From Kitasatospora purpeofusca (GTDB taxonomy: Bacteria > Actinomycetota > Actinomycetes > Streptomycetales > Streptomycetaceae), in NCBI RefSeq assembly GCF_000718025.1, contig NZ_JODS01000015.1, positions 1 through 64,000 of the forward strand: a DNA stretch of 64,000 nt, in the 5' to 3' direction. This document shows, piece after piece, positions 1-7,700 of this stretch. A program made the position numbers and the translations under genes. A model generated the notes under the pieces. The model worked only from the letters and a program-made list of their open reading frames with translations. It did no database searches and was not told where the DNA came from. Each line of letters begins with the position of its first letter. Position 1 is the stretch's first letter.

Positions 1-80
1 TTCTGCGAGCAGCCGGCCAGCGCGGCGCTCGCCACGGCGAGGGTGAGCAGAGTGGCTGCGGTGGAACGACGGGCGGACAT
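1..80 (-). CDS. Lipoprotein, N-terminal fragment (possible siderophore-binding lipoprotein)
   Basis: Only the first 26 codons are inside the window; the rest runs off the left edge. They read as a lipoprotein signal peptide: Arg-rich start (MSARRS), a hydrophobic Ala/Leu stretch and a lipobox LAGC with Cys at residue 24. The product should be lipid-anchored on the outer face of the membrane. An iron-box-like sequence lies about 75 bp upstream (155-172), which suggests a substrate-binding lipoprotein of a siderophore/iron ABC transporter. That role is inferred from regulation only, because the ligand-binding part is not visible. Confidence 0.75.
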   Translation of the reverse strand, partial: MSARRSTAATLLTLAVASAALAGCSQ

Positions 81-154
81 GCGGGCTCCAGCGGTCAGGG
101 TCGGGGGCATGGTCGGTGGCCTTGCGGCCGAGGTGCGGACGGCGGCCGGGAAGA

Positions 155-172
155 TTAGGTGAACCTTACTAA
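155..172 (-). promoter_or_regulatory. Iron-box-like operator (DtxR/IdeR/DmdR1 type)
   Basis: The plus strand reads TTAGGTGAACCTTACTAA. Its reverse complement keeps the TCACCTAA half and most of the other half of the actinobacterial iron box TTAGGTTAGGCTCACCTAA, with one base deleted. It lies upstream of the lipoprotein gene that starts at 80 and would give iron-dependent repression. Binding is inferred. Confidence 0.55.
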
Positions 173-185
173 GGCCGCCCTAATT

Positions 186-205
186 CGTCTACTTTGATGT
201 AGACG
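186..205. promoter_or_regulatory. Perfect 7-bp inverted repeat, possible operator
   Basis: CGTCTAC-TTTGAT-GTAGACG is a perfect dyad with a 6-base centre, in the AT-richest part of the divergent region between the lipoprotein and the M4 protease. It could be an operator for either gene. No regulator is recognised. Confidence 0.3.
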
Positions 206-461
206 TCAGGGGTTCGGGGTTTCGGGTGGCGGGTCAATTGCCCTGGTGGGGTGGGGTGGTGGGTGGGGGTTTCCGGTCGGGTGCGGGGCTTCGGTCGGTC
301 TGTATATGCAGTCGATCGACATATGCAGAGAGATGGCCTATGTTGATCCGCAGGACGGACCGCCGGCTCCGGAGAACGGACGAGCCGTGGGGGCGGGCGT
401 CCGCCGTCCGTGCATGGCCTGGCATGCCGTCAGGCCCGCCGCTTCCCCTGGGAGGACCGCA

Positions 462-3230
462 GTGCATCACCGTTCCCGTACACCCGGACCCAAGCTGCTC
501 GGCGTCGCGATCGCCGCCGTGCTCGGCCTCGGCGTGGCTGTGCCGCCCGCGTTCGCCGGACCGGCCGGGGGGCCGTCCGCCGAGGCCGACCCGGTGCCCG
601 GGCTGGTCGCCGGGTCGGACACCGCCGCTCCGCAGTTGGTCACCGGCCTCGCCGAGGCGGCCCCCGGCGACAACCCGGCCGAGGCGGCCCGCGCCCACCT
701 GGCCGCCCATCAGGACCGCTACCGGGTCGACCCCGCGCAGCTCGCCGAGGCCGGTGTCGAGCGTGCCGCCGACGGCCGGCGCACCGTCCGGTTCGAGCAG
801 CGGCACGGCGGCATACCCGTCTTCGGGGCCAGGTACCTGGTCCACCTGGTCGGCGAGGGCGCCGGGCAGCGGGTCGAGTCGGCCGGCGGCAAGTACTTCA
901 CCGGGCTCACCGCACCGACCGCGCAGACCGTGCCGGACGAGGCACTGCGACAGCTCGCGATCGGCGCGGTCCAGGACGGGGCGGCCCGGGCCGGCGCGAC
1001 GGCCGAGGACCACGGCCTGGTGGTGCTGCCCGGCGGCTCCGGCCGGCTCGCCCGACACTTCACGGTGCGCGGGAGCGACCCGGTGGCCTGGGCGACGAAG
1101 GCGCAGGAGGTGTTCGTGGACGCCTCGGTCGGTGAGGTCGCGCTCTCCTACCAGGTGCGCGCCCCGTACCCGCTCGACGCCCCGGCCGCCGCGGCATCCA
1201 CTGACGCGGCAGCCGCCGCCCCGGCCCTCGAACCCGCCACCGGCACCGCGCCCGACGCCCTCGGCCGCCCCGCCCGGGTGAACATCGGCCGACTCCCGGA
1301 CGGCACCTACCAGCTCGTCGACCTCACCCACCCCGCCACCGTCACCACCTACGACGCGGCCGGCCGGGACGAGCAGGACTTCCGCCGACTGCCCGCCGAC
1401 GTCCTCCCGGCCGCCTCGGCGACCACCGACTTCCCGGCCGCCACCGGCACCAGCGGCGCCACCGACGCCCACCTCAACGCCGCCGCCGTCTACGACTTCT
1501 ACCGCGACCGCCTGGGCCGCGAAGGGATCGACGGCAAGGCCGGACCGATCGTCTCCGTCGTCAACGTCACCAGCAACGGCGCGCCCATGGACAACGCCTA
1601 CTGGGACGGCACGAAGATGGTCTACGGGGGCGGCAGCGCCAAGTTCCGCCCGTTCGCCGTCGCACGCGACGTGGCCGGCCACGAGATGACGCACGGCGTC
1701 GTCAAGTACACCGCGGACTTCGTCGACCTCGGCCAGTCCGGTGCCCTCAACGAGGCCGTCGCCGACTACTTCGGCAACGCCATCGAGGTGACCGGCCGAG
1801 GCATCCCGATGACCGACCCCAGGGCGGCGCTGCTCGGCGAGGACCTCTGCCGCACCGGCACCCCCGAGGCCTGCGCCGGCCGCCGGCTGGACGACCGCCG
1901 CACCACCGTCGCGGACTACGTCGGGGCGCCCGCCGGGGTCGACAGCGGCGGCATCCACATCAACTCCACCATCGTCTCCGGCGCGTTGTGGGACATCCGG
2001 CGCACCCTCGACCCGCTGCTCGCCGACCGCCTGGTCTACCGCGCGCTCGCCGAGTACCTCACCCCGCTGGACGACTTCGTCGACGCCCGCAACGCGGTGC
2101 TCGCCGCGGGCCGCGCGCTCGGCCTCGACCGCGCCCAACTCCGCACCGTGGCCGGGGCCTTCGACGCCCACGGGATCAAGGAAGGCTGGCAGCGCCGGAT
2201 CGGCGTGGACAGCCGCCCGCTGCTGCGCGAACTCTCCACCGAGAGCGTGGCACCGGATGTCGCCGCCGGCCGCTGGGTGGCGGCCACCGCGGACAAGGGC
2301 GCCAAGGGCAGCATGGCCGTCCACACGGGCGCCGTCACCGGCTCCGCCGAGCCCGTCCGGCTCAGCCCGGAGGACGGCCGCTCGCACGGCTGGCCCGCCA
2401 CCGACGGCACGACCGCTGCCTGGGTGGCGATGGGACCGGGGGCCGACGGCAACTGGGGCATGGAGGTGCTGGCCCGGCCGCTCAACGGTGGGCCGGTGCG
2501 CAGCGTCCACCCCGGCGCGAACCGGTTCGTCGCCGACGTCCGGGTCTCCGGCGGTGATGTCGCCTTCCTGCTGACGGACCACGCGACCGGCCGCAGTGGG
2601 CCGGTGCTCTCCCACGCCGGGGCTCCGGTGGTGCCGATCGCGCTGCCGGAGGGCCACCGGGCCGCCGGGCTGGCCTTCCACGACGGCCTGCTCGCCTGGA
2701 CCGAGAGCTGGGAGGTCGGTGAGCGGACCGTGAGTGCGCCGACCGTCTACTCGCTCGCCGCCGGCAAGGTCGTCGCCCAGTACGTGGTGGACGACGCGCA
2801 CGCCGCCGGCGAGACCGCGGTCGGCAGCCTCCGACTGGCCGGCGGCCGACTGCTGTGGGTGGAGACGCCCTTCGACCGGACGAAGGGCAGCACGATCCGC
2901 TCCGGCGCGCTGGACGGCTCCGGAGCGACCGACCTCCTGCCCGCCGGTCCCCGGCCCGGCACCGGCACCGAGCCGCGCCGGATCACCGGCCTCACCGCCT
3001 CCGACCGGGCGGTCACCTTCGCCGAGGCCGCGCGGGGGGAGACCAGGAACACCGACCTGCCCAAGCTCTGGCAGCTCCCGCTCACCGGCGGCACCCCCGA
3101 GCGGATGTCCTGCAACCGGGGCGGCCAGTACTCCCCGGTGGCCGACCGGGGGACCCGGGTGGTCTGGCTGGACGCCACGGCGGGCCGCACCGATCTGGTC
3201 GTGCGCGAGCGCGCGGCCGGCACCTGCTGA
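462..3230 (+). CDS. Secreted M4 (thermolysin-like) metalloprotease with C-terminal propeller-like region
   Basis: Zinc endopeptidase precursor, 922 residues, exported. The GTG at 462 is chosen over the earliest in-frame start (246) because GGGAGG lies at 450-455 and a clean signal peptide follows, with an AFA/G cleavage site after about residue 32. An FTP/PepSY-type propeptide covers roughly residues 50-200. The catalytic core has HEMTH (His407, Glu408, His411), the third zinc ligand Glu431 in NEAVADYFGN, and His499 in GGIHINS, equivalent to thermolysin His231. After the M4 C-terminal domain (to about 590), some 330 residues remain. They contain repeated strand motifs such as AWTE, LLWVE and VVWLD, like beta-propeller blades. 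Usual secreted M4 enzymes lack this extension. Confidence 0.93.
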   Translation: MHHRSRTPGPKLLGVAIAAVLGLGVAVPPAFAGPAGGPSAEADPVPGLVAGSDTAAPQLVTGLAEAAPGDNPAEAARAHLAAHQDRYRVDPAQLAEAGVERAADGRRTVRFEQRHGGIPVFGARYLVHLVGEGAGQRVESAGGKYFTGLTAPTAQTVPDEALRQLAIGAVQDGAARAGATAEDHGLVVLPGGSGRLARHFTVRGSDPVAWATKAQEVFVDASVGEVALSYQVRAPYPLDAPAAAASTDAAAAAPALEPATGTAPDALGRPARVNIGRLPDGTYQLVDLTHPATVTTYDAAGRDEQDFRRLPADVLPAASATTDFPAATGTSGATDAHLNAAAVYDFYRDRLGREGIDGKAGPIVSVVNVTSNGAPMDNAYWDGTKMVYGGGSAKFRPFAVARDVAGHEMTHGVVKYTADFVDLGQSGALNEAVADYFGNAIEVTGRGIPMTDPRAALLGEDLCRTGTPEACAGRRLDDRRTTVADYVGAPAGVDSGGIHINSTIVSGALWDIRRTLDPLLADRLVYRALAEYLTPLDDFVDARNAVLAAGRALGLDRAQLRTVAGAFDAHGIKEGWQRRIGVDSRPLLRELSTESVAPDVAAGRWVAATADKGAKGSMAVHTGAVTGSAEPVRLSPEDGRSHGWPATDGTTAAWVAMGPGADGNWGMEVLARPLNGGPVRSVHPGANRFVADVRVSGGDVAFLLTDHATGRSGPVLSHAGAPVVPIALPEGHRAAGLAFHDGLLAWTESWEVGERTVSAPTVYSLAAGKVVAQYVVDDAHAAGETAVGSLRLAGGRLLWVETPFDRTKGSTIRSGALDGSGATDLLPAGPRPGTGTEPRRITGLTASDRAVTFAEAARGETRNTDLPKLWQLPLTGGTPERMSCNRGGQYSPVADRGTRVVWLDATAGRTDLVVRERAAGTC

Positions 3231-3477
3231 CCGGAGGCGGCTGCCCCGGGGTCCGCACCAGGGCTCTCGACCCCGAAGCCCGGACCCCGTCCGCCCCGGT
3301 CTCCCGCCCGGCCGCCGCATCCCTGCGGCGGTCGGGCGGGTCCCTGTCCTCACCGGGCCGCCGCGTGCCGCGCGCCGCGCGCCGTGCACGACCGGACCGG
3401 TGCCCCGCACCCCCGGCGGTCCGACCCCGAACCGGCCTTGACCCTCTCTCAGCCGAGCCGACATCATGAGCCGTCAT
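3231..3477. other. Intergenic leader and possible promoter of the cobalamin operon
   Basis: No gene is seen. TTGACC at 3438-3443 followed after 18 bases by CATCAT (3462-3467) is a plausible but imperfect promoter, placing the transcript start just before the riboswitch. Confidence 0.35.
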
Positions 3478-3600
3478 GTTCTGACTCCGCCGTCGGGGGA
3501 AGTCCGGTCGAATTCCGGCGCTGACCCGCAACGGTAGGCCGCCGACGGCAGTCGGCGGCGAGCCCGAGTACCCGTCGGCGGAGGTGTGTGTCCCCTCCTC
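3478..3600 (+). promoter_or_regulatory. Cobalamin (AdoCbl/B12) riboswitch
   Basis: The leader has the conserved B12 riboswitch elements in order: GGGGGAAGTCCGGT followed by AATTCCGGCGCTGA (3495-3523), the B12-box core CTGACCCGCAACGGTAG (3521-3537), a variable hairpin formed by CCGCCGAC and GTCGGCGG (3540-3559), and the 3' block GAGCCCGAGTACC (3560-3572). It lies about 100 bp before the start codon of the alpha/alpha-barrel gene, in the same orientation. It should switch the two-gene operon off when cobalamin is abundant, most likely by hiding the ribosome binding site. Outer boundaries are approximate. Confidence 0.88.
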
Positions 3601-3700
3601 CCGTCGTGGTCTGCGGCCAGGGGCTCCCGGAGCCGTCGGGCAGCTCGCCCCGCACGGTCGCCGGTGGCCGCCCGTGCGCCCAGGCCCGGAAAGGCCTCGC

Positions 3701-4828
3701 ATGTCCGCCTCCGCGCTCCGCCGCCGCCCGCTCCGTCTGCTCGCGATATCCGCGCTGGCCCTGACCGCCACCCTCCCGGCCGCCACCGCCGCCCAGGCCG
3801 CCACCCCGGCCCCGGCCCCCACCGCCCCGGCCTCCTCGGTCTCCTCGGCCTCCGGTGACGCCACCACCTACCGCCCGGACGCCGCCGCGGCCGGCTGGCT
3901 GGCCCGCCAGCTCGTCAACGGCGACCACTTCGAGTCGGTCTTCGACGGCACCGCCTACCCCGACCAGGGCCTCACCATCGACGCCGTGCTCGCCTTCGCC
4001 GCCGCCGGCAGCGCCGACCAGGCCGCCGCCCGCGCCACCGCCTGGCTCGCCCGGCCCGAGATCCTGAGCGGCTACCTCGGCGACGGCACCACCGAGGCCT
4101 ACGCCGGTGCCACCGCCAAGCTCCTGCTGGCCGCCGAGGTGCGCGGCACCGCCCCGTCGGCCTTCGGCGGCGTCGACCTGCCCGCCCGGCTGCGCTCCCT
4201 CCTGACGCCGAGCGGCCGATTCTCCGACCGCTCCCAGTGGGGCGATTACAGCAACGCCTTCGGCCAGTCCCTCGCCCTGATCGCCCTCCAGCGCACCCCC
4301 GGCGGGGCCCCGGCCTCCGCCGTCGACTTCCTGGCCGCCTCCCAGTGCGCCGACGGCGGCTTCCCGGTCGCCTTCGGGCAGGCCACCTGCACCGCCGACA
4401 CCGACGCCACCGCACTCGCGGCCCAGGCCCTCGCCGCCACCGGCCGCAGCGCCAAGGCCAAGGCCGGCCTGGACTGGCTGACGGCCCACCAGAACACCGA
4501 CGGCGGTTTCGCCGCGGCCGGTGCCACCGCCTCCAACGCCAACAGCACCGGCCTGGCCACCGCCGCCCTGCTCCCCGGCGGCCGGTTCGTCAGCGGCCTC
4601 AAGGGCTGGAGCAGCCTGGTGAAGCTCCAGCAGGGCTGCTCGGCCGATCCCGCCGTGCGCGGCGCCGTCGCCTACGACGCGAGCGGCTTCAACCCCGCCA
4701 ACGCCGCCCGTGCCACCGCTCAGGCCGTCCTCGGCCTCTCCGGTCAGGGCCTCGCCGGCCTCAGCGCCCACGGCGCCCGCCCGTCCGCCCCCACCCTGGC
4801 CTGCCCGGCCCCGGCCGCGCGCCCCTGA
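3701..4828 (+). CDS. Secreted alpha/alpha-barrel (prenyltransferase/terpene-cyclase fold) protein, transcobalamin alpha-domain-like
   Basis: 375 residues, exported. The ATG at 3701 has GGAAAGG at 3688-3694 and is followed by a twin-Arg-containing signal peptide ending near AAQAA (about residue 31). The mature part consists of repeated helical pairs with motifs such as GWLARQL, DWLTAHQNTDGGFAAAG and QCADGGFPVAFG. These are typical of the alpha6/alpha6 toroid shared by terpene cyclases, prenyltransferases and the alpha-domain of transcobalamin and intrinsic factor. There is no cyclase DXDD motif. The riboswitch in front and the DUF4430 gene behind (55 bp gap) argue for extracellular corrinoid binding rather than an enzyme. 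Standard pipelines would probably call it a prenyltransferase/squalene oxidase repeat protein. Confidence 0.82.
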   Translation: MSASALRRRPLRLLAISALALTATLPAATAAQAATPAPAPTAPASSVSSASGDATTYRPDAAAAGWLARQLVNGDHFESVFDGTAYPDQGLTIDAVLAFAAAGSADQAAARATAWLARPEILSGYLGDGTTEAYAGATAKLLLAAEVRGTAPSAFGGVDLPARLRSLLTPSGRFSDRSQWGDYSNAFGQSLALIALQRTPGGAPASAVDFLAASQCADGGFPVAFGQATCTADTDATALAAQALAATGRSAKAKAGLDWLTAHQNTDGGFAAAGATASNANSTGLATAALLPGGRFVSGLKGWSSLVKLQQGCSADPAVRGAVAYDASGFNPANAARATAQAVLGLSGQGLAGLSAHGARPSAPTLACPAPAARP

Positions 4829-4883
4829 CGGTCGCCCGCCCGTGACCCCGCACCGCCGTCCGCCGCACCCGAGGAGCACCCCC

Positions 4884-5345
4884 ATGACCACCTCCGCCCG
4901 TCCCGCCCGCCGTACCCTCGGCGCCTTCGCCGCCGCCGCGGCCCTCACCGCCGGCCTGCTCGGTGTCTCCACCGCGACCGCCCCGCCGGCCCGGGCCGCC
5001 GCCTGCTCCGGGGTCACCGTCGTCGTCGACTTCACCGCCCTCGGTGGCGGCATCGAGACCGGCTGCGCCCCTGGGGACCCGGCCAGCGGCCTCGCCGCCC
5101 TGACCGGCGCCGGTTTCTCCTACGCCTTCCACCCGCGCTTCCCGGGCTTCGTCTGCAAGATCAACACCCTGCCGACGACCTGCACTAACCCGACCGGCAC
5201 CGCCTACTGGTCGTACTGGCACGCCGCGCACGGCGGCCCGTGGTCCTACAGCAACCTCGGTGCCGGCTCCTACAACCCGGCCCCGGGCGAGGTCGAGGGC
5301 TGGTCCTTCGGTGCCGGTGCCCAGCCGGGCATCACCGCGCCCTGA
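4884..5345 (+). CDS. Secreted DUF4430 protein, transcobalamin beta-domain-like
   Basis: 153 residues with a signal peptide (RRTLGAFAAAAALTAGLLG, cleavage near ARA/A at about residue 38). The start at 4884 follows GAGGAG at 4871-4876. The mature 115 residues match the DUF4430 / transcobalamin-like C-terminal domain pattern: TVVVDF near the start, SGLAALTGAGF, FVCKIN, an aromatic-rich YWSYWHA and PWSYSNLGA, then GEVEGWSF. Four Cys could form disulfides. In animal transcobalamin and intrinsic factor this beta-domain caps the cobalamin held on the alpha/alpha barrel; here the two domains are separate genes of one riboswitch-controlled operon. The cobalamin role is inferred from fold similarity and regulation. 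Confidence 0.82.
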   Translation: MTTSARPARRTLGAFAAAAALTAGLLGVSTATAPPARAAACSGVTVVVDFTALGGGIETGCAPGDPASGLAALTGAGFSYAFHPRFPGFVCKINTLPTTCTNPTGTAYWSYWHAAHGGPWSYSNLGAGSYNPAPGEVEGWSFGAGAQPGITAP

Positions 5346-5370
5346 CCCCGGACCCGCCCGGTGGGTTCTC

Positions 5371-5411
5371 CGTGCGGACGCTCGGCCGGGAGATCGGCCG
5401 GCGTCCGCACG
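5371..5411 (+). terminator. Hairpin terminator after the cobalamin operon
   Basis: CGTGCGGACGC (5371-5381) pairs perfectly with GCGTCCGCACG (5401-5411), with a further CGGCC/GGCCG inside. It starts 26 bases after the DUF4430 stop and has no T tail, as is common in Streptomyces. It may also serve the converging gene. Confidence 0.6.
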
Positions 5412-5457
5412 GTGTCCGTCGGGCGGGCCACGCCCCGGCGACCGGGCGGACCGTGCC

Positions 5458-6150
5458 CTACCGGCCGGGCGCCTTCGGGGCCTCCAGTTCCACGTGGTGG
5501 ACGGTGAAGCCGCCCCGTATCACCGGGGCGAACGGGGCCGGGGCCATGCAGGTGCCGACCACCGGCTGGTAGGGCTTCTGGTCGGGACCCATGTCGAGAT
5601 TGGCCACGCCCCAGGAGAAGCCGAGGCGGGCGCCGTCGCGGCCGCTGCCCCGGTAGATGCTCAGACCGATCCTCTCGTTGGCGTTCCCGGTGTCCGAGGT
5701 GGTGACGACGGCGGTCAGGGTGGCGACCGGGCCGCCGGTGCTCAGGCAGTCCACCGCGGCCTCGGCGCTGTAGACCACGCCGGTGGCGGCCACGCGGTGC
5801 GAGTAGCGGACCGTGCCGACGGCGTCGGTGGGCAGTCCGTCGGGCGCCTTGGTGCCCGGGAGCGGGCGGGAGTACGGCTTCGCCCGGGCGTCGACGGTGA
5901 ACCAGATCTCGTCGTCCGGGGAGAAGGCGTACGAGACCCGGGCCTTGCCGCTGACGCTGGCCGGTCGCTCGGCCCGGCCGTCCCGGCCGTCGGGTACGGA
6001 GCTGTCCGACCCGGGGACGGACAGGGCGTCGGCGGAGGCCGGTGCGACGCCCGTGAGCGCCGCGAGGGCCAGCCCGGCGGCAGCGGTCGCCCGGGCGGTC
6101 CGGACGGCGGCACGGTTACGGGTACGAATGCTGGTACGAATGCGGAACAC
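5458..6150 (-). CDS. Secreted protein of unknown function
   Basis: 230 residues. The GTG at 6150 follows GGAGGGAGACCCACC and begins a signal peptide with an Arg-rich N-region, a hydrophobic AAAGLALAALTG core and PASA/D cleavage near residue 41. The mature protein looks beta-rich, with two Cys (AAVDCLSTG and VVGTCMAPAP) that could form a disulfide, and ends FTVHHVELEAP. I do not recognise a family. It converges on the cobalamin operon and no functional link is visible. A longer reading frame (to 6231) exists, but its extra residues lack signal-peptide character. Confidence 0.8.
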   Translation of the reverse strand: MFRIRTSIRTRNRAAVRTARATAAAGLALAALTGVAPASADALSVPGSDSSVPDGRDGRAERPASVSGKARVSYAFSPDDEIWFTVDARAKPYSRPLPGTKAPDGLPTDAVGTVRYSHRVAATGVVYSAEAAVDCLSTGGPVATLTAVVTTSDTGNANERIGLSIYRGSGRDGARLGFSWGVANLDMGPDQKPYQPVVGTCMAPAPFAPVIRGGFTVHHVELEAPKAPGR

Positions 6151-6247
6151 GGTGGGTCTCCCTCCCCGGCGGCCCGGTCGGCCGCCCTCTCGATGCCCCC
6201 AATCCTGGTCGCGGCACCCCCACCCGCACATGTGCCGATCGGCACAA

Positions 6248-7534
6248 TTACCGAGCCCACCCGGGCGCTCCCACCCTGCCGAACGGCAGGGTCGGGACCG
6301 ACGGTCCGCCAGCCGCCAGCCGCCAGCCGTCAGCCGTCAGCCGCCAGCCGTTCGCCACCGGCACGCCGTCCGGACGCCCGTACAGCAGCGCGGCGATGTG
6401 GTCGGCGCAGCGGACGGCGGCCTCGGCCATCGCGCTGCGGGTCATTCCCGCGACGTGCGGCGTCAGCAGGGCGTTCGGGAGTCCGAACAGCGGTGAGTCG
6501 AACGCGGCGTGCTCGTGCTCGAAGGTGTCGACGGCCGCCGCCGCGAGCGGGTGCCCGGGATCCCGCAGGGCGTCGGCCAGGGCCCGCTCGTCGACGATCC
6601 CGCCCCGGGCGGTGTTCAGCAGGATCGCCCCCGGCCGCAGCAGCGCCAGCTCACGGCGGCCGACCAGCCCCCGGGTCCGCGCGGTGAGCGGCAGGTGGAC
6701 GGACACCACGTCGCTGGTCGCCAGCAGTTCGGCCAGGGAGTCCGCCCGCCGGACGCCGTCCCCCTCGGCCGGGGTGCGGCCGTCCCCCTCGGCCGGGGTG
6801 CGGCCGAGGCCCTGGACGGCCATGCCGAGGGCGCGGGCCCGTCCGGCCAGTGCTCGGCCGATCCGGCCCGGGCCGAGGATGCCGAGGGTCAGTTCGGACA
6901 GCGCCCGGGCCGGTGCCGCCGGACTACGCCAATCACCCCGGTGCGAGGCCGTGTTGTGGCCCGCGAGGTCCCGGGTCAGGGCGAGCAGCTGGGCCAGGGC
7001 GAACTCGGCGACCGCGTCGGCGTTGGACCCGGGCGTGTGGGTGACGGCGACCCCGAGGCGGGTGGCTGCGGCGAGGTCGACGTGATCGGTGCCCGCCCCG
7101 GCCCGGCCGATCACCCGCAGCGCCCCGGTCGCGGTGCCGGCCGCCCCGGAAACGGCGGCCACCCCGGAAACGCCGGCCGCTCCGCAAGCACCGGCCGCCC
7201 CGGAAGCGTCGGCGCCACCGGCCGTGGCGGCCAGGAACGCGGCGCGCAACGGCACCCCGGCCCGGGACTTGACGGCCTGGTGCCCGCCGTCGCGGAGGGT
7301 CTCGGCGATCAGGGCCGCCTCGTCGAAGGGGTCGAAGTCGGTGAACCCCACGCGCCCGCCCCAGGTGGCCCGCGCGCCCGCCCGGTCGGCGACCCGCCGC
7401 AGGTTCAGGGTGACCGCCAGGCCGTGGCCGAGCAGGCGCTCCAGCTCCACGCGGAGCAGGTCCCCGGGCGCCGCGTCCAGCAACAGGATCCGATACCGCC
7501 CCAACACACCCTCCGCTCCCGGCCGGAGCCTCAC
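6248..7534 (-). CDS. D-isomer-specific 2-hydroxyacid dehydrogenase
   Basis: 428 residues, cytosolic NAD(P)-dependent oxidoreductase of the 2-hydroxyacid/phosphoglycerate dehydrogenase superfamily. Visible are the dinucleotide motif GPGRIG (221-226) and the catalytic triad Arg310 (NTARGG), Glu339 (DTFEHEH) and His360 (LTPHVAG). The substrate is not predictable; 3-phosphoglycerate is possible, but no ACT domain follows. Two unusual expansions are present: a Gly/Ala/Ser-rich stretch at about 104-137, where the substrate domain is usually compact, and a perfect 8-residue duplication GRTPAEGD (24-bp DNA repeat, 6757-6804). The C-terminus is partly encoded by a 7-bp repeat array (6309-6350). The GTG at 7534 has no clear ribosome binding site, so the start is uncertain. 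Confidence 0.88.
   Translation of the reverse strand: MRLRPGAEGVLGRYRILLLDAAPGDLLRVELERLLGHGLAVTLNLRRVADRAGARATWGGRVGFTDFDPFDEAALIAETLRDGGHQAVKSRAGVPLRAAFLAATAGGADASGAAGACGAAGVSGVAAVSGAAGTATGALRVIGRAGAGTDHVDLAAATRLGVAVTHTPGSNADAVAEFALAQLLALTRDLAGHNTASHRGDWRSPAAPARALSELTLGILGPGRIGRALAGRARALGMAVQGLGRTPAEGDGRTPAEGDGVRRADSLAELLATSDVVSVHLPLTARTRGLVGRRELALLRPGAILLNTARGGIVDERALADALRDPGHPLAAAAVDTFEHEHAAFDSPLFGLPNALLTPHVAGMTRSAMAEAAVRCADHIAALLYGRPDGVPVANGWRLTADGWRLAAGGPSVPTLPFGRVGAPGWAR
6309..6350. repeat. Six tandem 7-bp repeats (CCAGCCG/TCAGCCG)
   Basis: Six copies of a 7-base unit, four CCAGCCG and two TCAGCCG, within the last codons of the dehydrogenase gene. Seven is not a multiple of three, so gain or loss of a unit would change the C-terminus of the protein. 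Confidence 0.9.
6757..6804. repeat. Perfect 24-bp tandem duplication
   Basis: Positions 6757-6780 are repeated exactly at 6781-6804. The duplication is in frame within the dehydrogenase gene and doubles the peptide GRTPAEGD in the NAD-binding domain. Confidence 0.95.
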
Positions 7535-7700
7535 GAGCGTGGCACAGCGCGTGGCAGCCGATCGATGATCATCACCACTGCCAAGCTACAGCGGACCGGG
7601 GGGCTTGCGGCAAGACCCCGGTGACGTCGGAGAATCACCCGTCGAAGCCGACGCCGGAGCCGGAAAGGCACCGGAACGCCAGATGTGGAGGGGGCGCGGG

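Larger units (their letters stand above)
81..461. other. Divergent intergenic region
   Basis: No gene is supported here. The region holds the iron box (155-172), the 7-bp dyad (186-205), and a direct repeat of ATATGCAG (304-311 and 321-328) flanking the palindrome GTCGATCGAC (311-320). The plus-strand reading frame is open back to 246, but there is no ribosome binding site before 451. Confidence 0.5.

Noticed and set aside
234..3467. A 1077-codon open frame on the minus strand opposite the M4 protease
   Set aside because: It has no recognisable domain, lacks a ribosome binding site, and mirrors the protease frame as expected in very GC-rich DNA. The protease has clear catalytic motifs.
3701..4828. 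Annotation as a terpene cyclase or prenyltransferase
   Set aside because: The protein is secreted, has no DXDD or metal-binding cyclase motif, and lies behind a B12 riboswitch next to a DUF4430 gene.
3464..5053. A 529-codon minus-strand frame opposite the cobalamin operon
   Set aside because: Almost entirely Gly/Ala/Glu-rich, antisense to two well-supported secreted-protein genes and the riboswitch.
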